From the NCBI RefSeq assembly GCF_000471905.2, contig NW_006498233.1, positions 2,346,909 to 2,410,908 of the forward strand: a stretch of 64,000 nucleotides of DNA, written 5' to 3'. A program made the translations under genes and the position numbers. The notes beneath the pieces were generated by a model. That model did not search any database. It was not told where the DNA came from and saw nothing but the letters and a program-made list of their open reading frames with translations. This DNA is from Amborella trichopoda (lineage: Eukaryota; Streptophyta; Magnoliopsida; Amborellales; Amborellaceae). This document shows positions 11,036-22,799 of this stretch, piece by piece. Numbering within the stretch: the stretch's first letter is position 1; each line of letters opens with the position of its first letter.

Positions 11036-12709
11036 AATTGGGCCCAAACATGGGTGGATGTTAAAAAACTATCTCAATTGATGATAATTACAATTAAATT
11101 TAACTAAAATAAATTATAAAAATTGGTATAAAAGGACTATTTTGCCCCCGCCTAGCAATATGTGGAATTTCAAAGCAGTCCCTGCTGCTGCCCTAGAACT
11201 TGCGTGATCTTCCGTGAGTGATCCGGGGTTACTCTAGTGCCCATTTGATTGAAAGATAATTTTTTTCTTGTGGGGCTCGGCATGGGATCAATTTGATACC
11301 AACTTCGAGCCATGAATCTTTTTTTTAATCCATGATCATGTGACTTTGAAATTTAGATGAATCTTGAAAGCTTCGAATTGATAGTGTTCTTATCACTTGA
11401 TGTTTCTTTGTGATTTCTTTGCTGTATTGCACTAAGCATGTCGTTACGATCTCGTGACAACAAACGCAACTCGATTTCAAGTCCGGATGAAGATTTTGCT
11501 ACTTTGGAGTTTTGGTCAAAATCTGGAATTCTGGTTCTGGAATTTGCAGTCACTTAGACATGCTCATGTGCTAAATCCAACTATTCGTCATGTATGGAGT
11601 TCGGATCAGAGATGGCCTTATACCTTATGCACACGATGAAACTAGTCTCGTGTCAATCTGATGCACGAGCACCGTGATTTGGTCGCTTGAGCGAGTGTGT
11701 TACTATTGATTTTCCTGCAACTTTCTTCACGGATCAGCAACATCTCTAACTTTTCTTCCTGCTTGGGCATTGTCACGTGGCGTGCCACATATGGAAACAC
11801 TCTTCTTAACGAGCTGACCACACTCACAAAAGTTGAACACGATCCGACTCAAGATGAATGAGATATGGACCTCGAAAGTCACTGCCTGAGGCAGCCAAAA
11901 CAACCACCTTTAATGGTGCTTTGGTGCAGAGAGGCAACACGGGAATAGTGTGCGGCCTACCCCTTTTGGTATTTTATCCATAACTTTATCTTGACCTATA
12001 GGGGTTTTTAGTCGTGTCAGACCAAATGGTGCTGGTCCCGCAGCTGTTTGACGCACTGAAGAGATAGTTCTAATTACGGGGTCCATTTCAAGGTGGTGGA
12101 GGTTGATAGTTCTAGTTACGGGGTCCGTTTCAAGGTGGTGGAGGTTGATTTTCTAAAATCATTTCTTTGTCTGTACTGCTTTAAACATGTCTGATTGCAA
12201 CGAAACTTGACAGGTGGTCTTTTGAAGTGCCTAAGAAGATTTCTACCCATTCTAGGGTGATTATGAGACTATCGAGAATTCCACAATATGTCAAGGCTTT
12301 ATTGACCGGCTTCCTCTTTATTCTACATCAGGGACCAAGGTGCTGAAAAATGTGTTCAAACAGCTTGCCCCGTCGAATGTTGTGCTTTGTAAGATGTGAG
12401 AAGAACAACATTCGAAAAATTTCCTTTGGCTTTATTACTTTTTCTTCCTAGCCACAAGACGACGTGAACATCGAGGAGATTCATGCAATGCTGCAACTAG
12501 GATGCTCAGACATTGTGATGCAATGTACAGGTCCATCTCTGAAGACTTTAGGGGAGAAGAGAAATTTTTTAGGGATCCTGTTGAAGTCCTCCCCCTCAAG
12601 GGACTATTTGTGATTCTCAAAGCTGAGGATTTTGTACGGATCTCATTGGTTAGAATCAGGTCCGTCTAGGGGTCGAGTTCCATATTGAAGGGCATTTTTC
12701 CCATTTTGT

Positions 12710-13160
12710 TATGGGTTTGTGGATGGTCTGCTAAAGGACCTTTGGTTGGCGTCCGTTTACGTGGTGCACCAGGATTGTACTCAGTTGGGCAGTGTACCTC
12801 AATTTATCGAGGTGACCGCTGTAGGTATAACCCTGCCCCCTGCTTGCATATTTGCAAGCATAACAGGTCCAAGTTCTGGCTGACTTTAGCCTTCTTGGGG
12901 TTTCTTTAGCATTTTGTAGTGTGTTTGTTTTGTTGTTGGTTGTTGGTTGTAGATGGTGTGCTGAAGGGCCTTTGGTTGGCATCCGTCGTTGTGGTGCACC
13001 AGGACTATACTCAATTAGGCAGGGTACCTCAGTTTATTATGGTGACCACTATAGGTATAACCCAGTCCGCCTCCTTGCAATTTTGTTAGCATAACAGGTC
13101 CATGTTCCGACTTACTTTGACCTTCTTGGGGCATCTTCGGTGTTTTGGAGTGTGTTTGTG
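12710..13160. repeat. Two-copy tandem duplication, about 235 bp per unit
   Basis: Copy 1 at about 12716-12930 and copy 2 at about 12950-13155 share GGGCCTTTGGTTGGC-type starts, GTGGTGCACCAGGA, a GGTGACC-CT-TAGGTATAACCC segment and GCATAACAGGTCCA. They are clearly alignable with scattered substitutions. Confidence 0.8.
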
Positions 13161-13681
13161 ACCTCGTGGGAATAGTTCTCTTCCTCACGAGACTTGTTTT
13201 GCCTTCTTGTTGAGTCTTCTGTCTTCGAGTCCTTTTTGTAAATGGTCTCAGGCTGCCGGAATCTTGCTTGATGCTCGTATTTTTTTGGGTCTTGGTATTG
13301 TGACACCAGGGATATTTCTCTTTGGAATGTGGGCTGAAGCCTCCTGTTTAGACAATGCTGCATCAACCTCTTTATTGATCTAAGTGTCCTTTGTAGATTT
13401 TCACTTGGACTTGGGAAGCAGCCCCATAGAGATGGTTTTCACCTACTCCCTTTCCAATTAGGGCTCTTTTACCCATGAACTTTCGGCTATGTCCACCCTT
13501 ATTTTCCATTTTTACTCATAGTGCCCTTTCGGGGTTTTCACCGTGCTCGGGATTTTATTAACGAAGCTCTTTTACTCATGGTTTTGTAGCCGTGCCCGTC
13601 CATCTTTTTTACTCATAGCATTCCCTTGTCAGGTATGCATCATGACCTTTATTATTATTTTTATTTTTTTTTGTGAAGGCG

Positions 13682-14585
13682 TGTTTAAGGTCATGCCTTC
13701 GGGACCTATGCGAAGCCATTTATCGTCATGCGGTCAAGACGTGCACTGTAGTTTAAAGTCATACAGTTGGACCATGATGAAGATGGATGACAGTCTATAT
13801 AGGCCATGGAGTGAGTATGGTGGTCATTTGACTCACTTTGGGGAGATGGCACAAGGCTACCTATGAAAGATGGATGATGTATGTGTTGAAGGTAACATGT
13901 GGTGACCCACTAACTTACAACGAGTATGGAAGGCAGGATCGTTCACCGTTATGTGAGCATGGGTGAGACTCACTGGGGAATGATGAATAATAATGAAGGA
14001 ATGGACTCACTGGGGAGATGCTGAAGGTGATGGGTGCACACGGGTTAGGGAAGTTGTGCGTGAAGATGCACGTAAAGGGCATGTGCGCATGTGTGGGGGT
14101 GAATTTAAGGTCATGCCTCTGGGACCTACGCAAAGCAGTTTAACATCATGTGGCCAGGATGTGCACCATGGTTTAAGGTCATATAGCTTGGACCATGGGT
14201 ATGTAGTTTAGATTTGCGACTAGGACCATGCAGTTTAAGATCATGCAACTAGACTATTTACAGTTTAAGGTCATATAATTTGGACCATGGCGCTAAGCCT
14301 TTTAACATCATGCGGCCAGGACGTGCACTATAGTTTAAGGTCATATAGCTTGGACCATGGTTATGCAGTTTTTAAAGTCATGCAACTAGGACCATGCAGT
14401 TTAAGGTCATGTAACTAGACCTTAGCTATAGTTTAAAGTCATATAGTTCGGACCATGTAGTTTAGGGTCATGCACCGGGACCAAGGTTGTGCAGTTTAAG
14501 GTCATGTAGCTAGGACTGTGCAGTTTAAGGTCATGCAACTAGACCATCGCTACAGTTTAAGGTCATATAGTTTGAACCATTGTGT
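13682..14585. repeat. Two-level tandem array (GTTTAAGGTCATGC units)
   Basis: The basic unit is about 28 bp, consensus AGTTTAAGGTCATGCAACTA followed by GGACCATGC. A longer unit (CGGGACCTATGCGAAGCCA...CATGCGGTCAAGACGTGCAC) recurs at about 13700, 14118 and 14290. The small units are densest at 14160-14585. Confidence 0.8.
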
Positions 14586-14589
14586 GGGT

Positions 14590-15060
14590 CGCCTAGTAGG
14601 TGAACTGCCTTGGAGAATAGGTCTGTGGATAGTTATTTGACTCCCTGGGGGTAAAATGATGGCAAGGGTTTTAGATGGGAAGCAGACTTCATTGGAGATT
14701 AGGGGACAAGTCTGACTCCCTGAGGTGAAAGATGAAACTCCATGGGGAATAGGCTCGTGGAAGATAACCCAACTCCTAGGGATAAGACAGCTTGGTGCGA
14801 GACTGACCCACAGGAGATTGAAGGGATAAGCACGACCTTAACTCCGTTGGGGATTAACGGGCTGCAGTATGGGTATAGTTCTTACTGAGGACAGTGGCCT
14901 ACTCCTGACTCCATTGGGGATGACCAGTCATGGTCTTGGTGGAACTACCTGGATGACACTCGACTGGGGATGACAGAGCTTACGACTTTAATGCAACTCC
15001 ACTAGGGATAGTTGTAGAATACTCACAATGAAGATGAAATTCAGACATGAGCGGCACTAG
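14590..15060. repeat. Degenerate array with recurrent GACTCC-TGGGGA motifs
   Basis: Short units repeatedly contain AACTCC/GACTCC followed within a few bases by TGGGGAT or TGGGGAA (near 14638, 14731, 14837, 14909, 14949 and 14993). No coding region. The motif resembles the primer binding site of the neighbouring Tat element; see findings. Confidence 0.6.
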
Positions 15061-16737
15061 ACAGGATAGTAGCAACTTACGCGGCGATAGTCATTGGCGC
15101 TCATAGCACTAGCACAAGCGACGCTGGCATGCACGGGAGTGGTCACAGGCGGCAGTAGCACTAGCATGCATGACGCTAGTACACGCAACGTTGATTGCAC
15201 ACGGCATTAGTCACGCTCGGTGATACAGTCGGCATTAGCATGCGTTCAACATTGATTGCACACGACGTTAGTGACGGTCGGCGATAAGCCTCTATTCAAG
15301 CCTCGGGTTTGAGCCCGACTCGGTCCAGCCCATCTGAAGATTGGTGCGTGACATTGCGTGGTTGGTGGTAAGCCTCTGTTTTGGGCCTCAGGTAACGACC
15401 CGACCCGGTCCAGCCCATTATCGCTTGGCCTTCAGGGACATGTCTGGTATTCTCACTTTGTGAGGGGTACCTTGGGGAACCATCTTCTATAAAAAGGGGG
15501 AGACTCCATTTTACTGTTTTATCGAAGGTAAAACAGTGAGTTTAACAGTGAGAGAGAAGAGAATTCTAGGGAGAACTTCCAACGAGCAATCAAGTATTCC
15601 GGCAAGTCTAGTAGCTTCGACAAAGTGAGCCGCAGGAGTTTGCTAGGGAGCATCGAGGTTTCCGCTAAAGAACAAAAGGTTAAGATGAAGTAGGGAGGAT
15701 GTCGGTTAGTTGCAGAGGTTTTCCGGGAGGTGTTCTCAGTCACCAGAGTGGTGGGAAAAGACACAAGCGAGGGTCGTTAGTCATTTCCGTAAATGTCTGG
15801 TGGTTTCTTGGTGGTTTTTTGTCACCGAGGAGTAGTGGGAGAGTAACAACAGTGAGCGTCAGTGTTTTTCAACATGCGGGGAGATGAAGGGTTGCCGAGG
15901 ATTTGAGTCATTGCAGGAAAACATGGAGTCTCAGGAAAGTGCATAGTCATCGAGGAGACGAAGGGTCGCGTAGAGTCTTGGGAAGGTGAAAGGTCACCAT
16001 CATGAGTGAACACGTGCGGCGACAGTGAACACAGCTATCGCTAGTCTCAGTCGGCATTACCCCTTTGTCCAACGCAGTCGGCGTTACCCTCTGGGTCATA
16101 GCCAGTGTTAGTCCTCAAGAAGCGCAACCGACGCTGGGCTTTAGAGACACAAACAACGCTAGCCTCATGTGGCGCTTATCAATGCCTCAGTCGTGCATGG
16201 TCAGCGACATGATGCATAGGTGTTGCTCACGTGTGGCGTGGCTGTTCACTTAACGATCTTTTCATGAATGGTAGTGAATTGCTTCCGACTGTGGTTATGT
16301 TAGGTGAAGAGTTGCGCGCAGCGATTGTCAATCATGGAGATGACTTGGGTAGGCAAAGGGTGATGGCCAATAGTAGAGCTGGGCTTATGATGCCTGTTGG
16401 AAGCCAAGTCCTTCAGCACAACAGTGAAGTCCATGTTGTTATGTGGAATTGTGAAAAGCGTATGCTCTCCATATAGCGCAACTCCTTACCAGAGAAGTCT
16501 GCTTTGTATGTCTTATATACTCGATCAAAGCGCTTCCACCTTCTCCTATTGTGAGAGACATTTTTGGCGTGTAACCGTCCGCTTTTCCTCAGATGCAAGA
16601 GATTTGTAACCTCTTTAATGATGAGCTTTGATTGTAATGGTAACTCCTTCTAATGCAATAAAAAGAGTTAAACCTTGTTTGAACTGTCTAGCTTGTCCTA
16701 GTTTTTTAACTCTTTACTGTTGCGCATCGTGTCTGCA
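15061..16737 (+). other. Repeat-rich LTR-like sequence with plus-strand TATA and AATAAA; no gene
   Basis: 15070-15290 holds repeats around GGCATTAGTCACGCTCGG. Two related segments, TAAGCCTCT...CCGACTCGGTCCAGCCCAT and a second copy, lie at 15287-15333 and 15370-15420. A TATA box (TCTATAAAAAGGGGG, about 15486-15500) faces right, and an AATAAA lies at about 16657-16662. This could be a plus-strand LTR abutting the 3' end of the minus-strand Tat element. Short plus-strand ORFs are not recognised. Confidence 0.4.
15486..15500 (+). promoter_or_regulatory. Plus-strand TATA box
   Basis: TCTATAAAAAGGGGG followed about 30 bp on by ACTGTTTTATCG. Its orientation is opposite to the pol fragments on either side, so it belongs to a separate element or an antisense unit. 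Confidence 0.4.
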
Positions 16738-17979
16738 TCATGGGTAGTATTCCTTTAGGTATCGCTCATTGATAGGGGGCATCTTCTCCTCTTCATCAGG
16801 AAGTGCCAGTATGTAAGCTCCATTTGATGAGACCTTTATTACTATGAAAGGGCCTTCCCATTTAGGTTTGCACTTCCCTTTACGATGCCCATACATAACG
16901 ATTGGCCTTTTAACTACTAGAGCCAAATCCCCTCAAGTGAATGAGTGGACTTTGATTGACATGTCAAAGGCCCTCTTCATTCTCCCTTGGTTGAGCTTGA
17001 AGTTTTATTGAGCTCCTAACCTCTTTTCATCGAGTGTATCCAGTTCTTGATACCAGAGTTTGACTCTCTCATCTTCGGTTAGTCCTTGATGTATAGCGAC
17101 ACGTAATGAAGGGAGTTGAACCTCAAGGGGTAAAGCTGCTTCACCCCCATAGACTAGGGAATAAAGAGTGGAATAGGCCCCCAAGGCTTCAGGAAGCTTC
17201 TCATGCCAGTTTTTCTTTATCTTCGATACCTATTTCCTTAAAACGGTGCATAGGGTCTTATTGAAAGCCTCAGCTAACCCATTGGCTCGAGGGTGGTTCA
17301 TAGTTGAGTACTTCCACTCGAAACCGAACTGGTTAACCAGGCGATCAATGCAATGACTTCTGAACTGAGGGCCATTATCAGATATAATCCTGTTAGGCAC
17401 TCCAAACCGGTATATGATGTGATGTTAGACAAAATTAGCCACCGTGGTCCAAGAACTTGCTTAAGGGGGATTGCTTCAGTCCATTTGGAGAAATAATTTG
17501 TCACAACTTGGATAAATACATGACCCATTATCGAAGGAGGGTCAATAAGCCCTACAATGTCCATACCCTATTGTGAGAAGGGCCATGATGCCACTGTAGA
17601 GTGCAAGGGCTCTGAAGGCTGGTGAACAAGGCTTGAGTGTATTTGGCACACCTGGCAGTGCTTGGTATAGTTTAATCAACAATCATCGAAGGCCAATAGT
17701 ACCCCAATCTGTGTATCCATTCACAGAGCTTAGGGCCGGAATGGTGCAGTCCACAGATGCCTGAGTGTACTTCTTCCAGCACCTTGTTTACTTCTTTCGC
17801 GTCCACACATCTAAGAAGAATACCGTCAAATGACCGTATGAAGAGAGCATCTCCTTCAAGGAGGGTATACTTTGTAGACATTCGACACACATTGTTGCGC
17901 TCGACACGATCTTCAGGGAGTCTATCATGTTTTATAAAATTAGTGATGAGCTCTCTCCAATCTTCTACCTACACGATTT
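16738..17979 (-). pseudogene. Integrase of Tat element 1
   Basis: The zinc-binding N-terminus appears as EVHSGICGLHHSGPKLCEWI followed by HRLGYYWPSM (17672-17890). The catalytic core follows with MDIVGLIDPP, QVVTNYFSKWTEAIPLKQV (17298-17564). The C-terminus ends KPKWEGPFIVIKVSSNGAYI and YLKEYYP at 16738-16926. Frameshifts and stops separate the blocks. Integrase would join element cDNA to host DNA. Confidence 0.88.
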
Positions 17980-18571
17980 CCACGCATATTGGGCCGAAGA
18001 ACTCTGGTTCCTAGTTTTGAACTTTAGCTCCTTGACTCCATGCCATTTTGTGTTCAATCTTGATGACTTCTTTGGCATATAAAAGTGGTCCAAATGGATA
18101 AGGCGAATACTCGGGGAAGAGATTTCTCTCATCATCCGCGTCTAACTTGGTTCTCAATTTAATGTGTCTCCATTCTGTCACCCAAATAGGTGTGGGCCCT
18201 AGTGAGGACAATTGAATTGTATCCCCAAGTTTTACGAGCGCATCAGCCTACGAGCTTAATCTCTTGGGGATGTGACTTATAGAAACGTCCTCAAGCTAAG
18301 CCATATATGACTTTGCAGTATCATGATAAGGTTTGAGAGTGTCTTTTCTCACGTCATATATTCCCTTGAGATGCCGAATAACCAACTCAAAGTCATCGTA
18401 GATCTTGAGCTGCTCTAAATTTAGGTCGAAGGCTATCTCCAACCCAATTATAAGAGCCTGATATTTTGCCTCATTATGGGAACCGCCTTCGGTGAGAGAG
18501 AAAGAAAGAGGCAGTACTCCTCTCGGAGTCATAAATACCACTCCGGCACCTCCTCACTTAGATTGGAAGGT
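17980..18571 (-). pseudogene. Second, archaeal-type RNase H (aRNH) of Tat element 1
   Basis: GGSHNEAKYQALIIGLEIA and FELVIRHLKGIYDVRKDTL (18296-18541) are the hallmark motifs of the additional RNase H acquired by the Tat lineage. The 3' part continues through GPTPIWVTEW (18011-18211). In-frame stops interrupt it at several points. Confidence 0.85.
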
Positions 18572-19362
18572 TCAGTAGAAGTACATCTCCCACACCTGAG
18601 CAAGTTCTACACAAAATACTTCTTCATCAGGAAGGTCACTTGATAAAGGGGATTCTGCTGATACAGAGTGTGCTGCGAGAAAATAAGCCAACGCTTGGCC
18701 CTTGATGGCCTTTTGTAGAACATATGTGATGTCAAATTCCATCAGCAATAATGCCCACTTTGCAAGACATCCTGACAAGCATGAGCGTATCATGAGAAAC
18801 TTTACTGGATCTGCTTTTGATATAAGTTTTACTTCATGACCGAGCAAGTAGTGGTGGATCTTTTGTACAGAGAATATTAGGGCCAAGCACATCTTCTCTA
18901 TAGGGGGATAATTCTTCTCGACTCCTTGCAACTTGCGGCTGAGATAGTACAGTGCAGTTTCTTTCCCTTGTTATGGGCCAACAATGCCCCGAGTGACTCG
19001 TCCAGAGCGGTCATGTACAGTATGAGAGGTCTTCGCAGTATCGGTGTAGAGAGCACTGAAAGGTTGAGTACATAATGTTTGATGTCATCAAGGGCTACCT
19101 GACATGCTTCATCCTAGATGAATGGGGTATCTTTCTTTAACAGGTGCGTAAAGGGTTTACAATAACTTGAGAGGTTTGAGATGAACCTGCGGATATAAGC
19201 CAGCTTCCCTTGAAGAGAGCCCAACTCTCGTAGTGTAGTTGGTGACGACATTTCTTGGATTGCTTTGATCTTGACTGGCTCAACTTCAAGCCCTCGGTGT
19301 CTAACAATGAACCCTAAGAACTTTCTTGAACGCAAGCTAAAAGTGCATTTCAGCAGCTTCAT
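18572..19362 (-). pseudogene. RNase H (first) of Tat element 1
   Basis: LKCTFSLRSRKFLGFIVRHR and LQGKLAYIRRFISNL (19114-19362) form the RT thumb/connection. MTALDESLGALL, YYLSRKLQGVEKNYPPIEKM and LLMEFDITYV follow (18660-19040) as the gypsy RNase H-like domain. A stop or frameshift separates the pieces near 19000-19110. Element 2 contains a clear homologue (27437-27790). Confidence 0.88.
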
Positions 19363-19989
19363 TTAAAGCTGATGAAGACGTAATCGTTCGAACACCTTTT
19401 CAATGTCTCTCATATGAACATCTTCCTCTTCGGATTTTACAACCAAGTCATCTACATAACACTCGACCTCATTGTGCATCATATCTTTGAAGATGGTTGT
19501 CATCGCTCTCTGATATGTGGCACCACAATTCTTCAATCCAAAGGGCATCATTGTGTAGCAGAAGACCCCTTTTGGAGTTAAGAACACGGTGGCCTCTTCG
19601 TCTTCTGGCGCCATCCGTATCTGGTTATCCCCGGAGTATGCATCTATGATGGAGAAGATCTGACAGTGAGCTGTAGAATCAATGAGATTCTTGGTGAATG
19701 GCAACGGGAAGTCATCCTTGGGACAGGCTGTATTCAGGTCGCTGAAGTCAATGCAAAACCCTAATATGGCAGTTCTTCTTCTTGACTGGGACAACATTTG
19801 CCTGCCACTTTGGGTACTTGACTTCTCAAATGAAGCCTGCTTGCCAAAGTTTGGTCACCTCGGCATCTATCTGCATTTTGAGGTCAAGCCTAAACCTCCT
19901 TGATGTTTGCTTGATAGGTTTGGAGGTTGGATCAATGCCAAGACGGTGGACTGCGACTTGATGGTCTAAACATGCATCTCATGGTACTG
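19363..19989 (-). pseudogene. Reverse transcriptase of Tat element 1
   Basis: The 144-codon segment 19363-19797 carries DFSDLNTACPKDDFPLP, IDAYSGDNQIRMAPEDEEA, FCYTMMPFGLKNCGATYQRA and the catalytic YVDD. These are the central motifs of gypsy RT in order. The normal tyrosine of SGYNQI is replaced by Asp (SGDNQI). The upstream part (19800-19989) needs frameshifts to read. The enzyme would copy element RNA in virus-like particles but is not functional here. Confidence 0.9.
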
Positions 19990-21298
19990 TCAGGGAAAGC
20001 TGTCTCGATTAGCTCGCAAGAAGGTGGTAAAGTTATCCTTCTCTTTTGATGACATATTTGCTGAGATGAAAGTGGGCCTGGGGTCGGCTTTGTCTCCAAG
20101 ATTTATCTCCTCGAGCTCATCCGCTGTGGCTTGACCGCCTTCTTTCCATTCTTCTAGGGCTTCTACAAACTTCATCATTGGCCTCCGAGCTCTTCTCATT
20201 AACCTCAAGTGCAGAGACTCATGATCCTGACATCTCTGCTTCTAATAGACCTCTAGGGTAGGTCATGATTTCTGCATCTTTCTCGAATTGAGGAACAAAA
20301 GGGTCGACCTCAAACATGGACAACGTATCAGGCTGCAGGAGTTTGTTTTGAAGGCTACAGGGTAGTTGAGATTCAATGATTGTGGGGCCAGAGGTGCCCT
20401 CATATGAATTGCTCAGTCTTTGCATTGATATCTGCTGTGTTTGCCTTATTCTAGCTAATATTTCATAGACCTTAACCATGTGGCAAGCTTCCTGAGAGTA
20501 AAAGCTCTGCCTAAGGTCTCAGGAAGCCACTGGGGTTTCTTTGACATTGACTTCTTGTGCTTCCCAGTAGAAGAGGATGGATCTGACTTAGCTCGAGCAG
20601 CCAAGGCATCAACAACTGTTAAGAATCTAGACGTCGCTTGGGCCAACATCTTTTTTGACCGCCTTCATTGTGTCCTACTTACATTGATTCCTTCGAGCTC
20701 TCTGTCAAGAGCCTCGAAGTTTGGAAATTTCACGGTTATACCTGTAGGAGAACTAAAAGAGGAAGGATAAGAAGAATAAGAAGAAGAAGGAGAAGGGTTA
20801 CTAGGTGAGAGACTTTTAAGGTCGTTCCCCTCATTGGACCCATATGGGCAGCTTTTTGTGTCATCACCAGAATTGGAAGTGTATAGGGAGTCTTTTAGGT
20901 CTCTCCCTCGCTTAGATTATAGGGGAGGACTTTTAATGTCGTCACCCTCATTGGATGTGTGCCGATTAAAAGATGACTCAGTGGTATCCTCTTGATGAGA
21001 TGAAGGAATGAGGTCGGTGGCGATCCGGATGAAGTCTTTTGAAGTCGACAAGGGAGGAAGAGGCCTGAGGATATCTAGCTCGACTAGTGGCTGAGGAACC
21101 TTGTTCTTCTTGTGAGTAGTCCTTGGTGCTCGTCTTCTTCTAGTCACCTTTGGAGGTGCTTGGTCCGTCTTGCTAGGTTTATGAAAGGCCCTAGCTTGAT
21201 GAATGGCTTCTTTCTTTAAAGACTTAAGCCTGCTCCACTTGTGATGGACTTTCCATGGCTGGGAGGTCTGAGGGTTCATCGGGAACAAAGGCTTCATC
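19990..21298 (-). pseudogene. gag-pol linker / protease region of Tat element 1
   Basis: Fragments include ELEEINLGDKADPRPTFISA (around 20070-20110), the conserved segment just before Tat RT, and a basic, Lys/Arg-rich stretch at 21100-21250. A protease active-site triad could not be identified with confidence. Several stops. Confidence 0.55.
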
Positions 21299-22770
21299 AT
21301 GGGAGTCTTGTACTTGGACACTCTCCCGAGTGGAGGTATCAACTTGTGGGCAAGCATTGTGACCTGCCTGGACTTTTTTCCTCAACCACAGCTTCAAATC
21401 CATAACATTCGTTCAGCTCATGGCCCCATATCTGATGGTATGGGCACTAGTGATTCTCGGTCCGTTGAGCAAGGTTCTTGGGCTGCCTTTAAGGCTTAAG
21501 AGTGACGAGTCCTTGCTGGAGAATCCCTCAAACAGGGCTAGAAGGGGATCCGAATTATCATCTCCCGGGTTTTGAGTCAAGGGGTCCTCATGTATCAGTG
21601 GAGGAGAGATTTGGGGATTCTGTCTAGAACGTCACCAACTTCTTAACCTTTCTTCATTTTCTTCACTAATAGCTTGTGGAAGTCAGTGCATTCTCTCAAG
21701 TCATGCCTCGATATCTGATGATATGGGCACCAAAGACCGTTGGCTCCTTGAGTCCGGTGTTTGGGTTCTCTTGCTGGTTTCGACGTGATGAGGCCTTCTT
21801 GAAGCATCATGGCTAACTAGGTGTGGAGGATGCTGGGTGCCTCATCTTCATCCTGAACTGTCATTGCGTGGGACGCTTCTGCTACCTCGAATGCCTTCTT
21901 GAGTTCTTTGAGCTTGGTCTAACCCTTTTGGATCAAAGCCTCGATAAGATCTTCAAGTGTGTAGCATTCTTTTGTGGAGTGATTTATCATTCGATGATAA
22001 GCACAATATCTTGCATGCATGTCAAGACCAGCTTGATCGGGGAACTTGATCTCGGGCAGCTCGATCATGTTCTGTTCCAGCAATACTTTGGGCTATCATA
22101 GTCCTCAAGTGTGCCATTTCTTCGGACACGACCATGGTATTCCCCCCTCCATCCATCATTACATTTGCAATGGGTTGATGTTCAAATGGTCCAGTGGACT
22201 CATATCTAAGACTGGTGTATCAGATTCTTATAGCTCAAAAAGGAGTGTCGGGATATCCATGGATACAGATGAGGCCTTTCGTGCCATTGCAATGTTGTGG
22301 GTGACGTGGGGCTTGGTGACCACCTGACAGTGCTTGTTTGCTTTATTTGTTGGCGGCTTGATGGTCGGAGGTCCCTCATTGGAAGAGAGGGACGATATAT
22401 CGTTAAACCCAAGAACAATTTTATCCCCTCATGGGCCCTTTCTTCTTAATTAGGGAGCATCCCCGCCATATTACATGGTCAGACTTCAGCAAGATAGTCT
22501 CTCACATCATGTGCACTTTTGTTAGAGTTTGTGCTCATGAATCTCGCCAACGTCTCAGCCATCGAATGATTGTTTGATTGATTGTCTACTTGAGCTATTT
22601 CGCAAACATATCGATCGAGGACCTCATGCACATGCTTAAGAACTTCCTTGACATACAACCTTTGAGCTCCAATGTACTTCTTTAATCTTGCTTTGGGGAT
22701 ATGACGAGGCTCAAATCCATTTTGGGTTTGAATGCAAAAGTTTGGGTCGCAGAAACAATCAACCATTCAT
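21299..22770 (-). pseudogene. gag of Tat element 1 with three zinc-knuckle units
   Basis: The capsid/nucleocapsid region is broken by stops and frameshifts. The 5' part (22479-22766) is a 95-codon piece without a recognised motif. Three C-x2-H-x4-H-x4-C knuckles follow: CAYHRMINHSTKEC (21964-22005), CPYHQISRHDLREC (21688-21729) and CPYHQIWGHELNEC (21405-21446). The first is preceded by a canonical Tat-type context and followed by a YTLEDLIEALI helix. The third is in a different frame from the first two. Known Tat gags usually show one knuckle of this form, so an internal duplication is likely. Confidence 0.7.
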
Positions 22771-22799
22771 GAATGATCAACACGCAGGCCGAGTCAGTT

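Larger units (their letters stand above)
10860..13670 (-). repeat. LTR-like block, copy 2
   Basis: A diverged relative of the block at 5.9-8.8 kb in the same orientation. A minus-strand TATA (CTATAAATACATG, about 11023-11035) is followed by a CT microsatellite leader and then the dyad array. Shared segments include CCCCGTCGAATGTTG near 12368 and GCTGCATCAACCTC near 13357. A local 235-bp tandem duplication (12710-13160) is extra here. No coding region. Confidence 0.5.
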
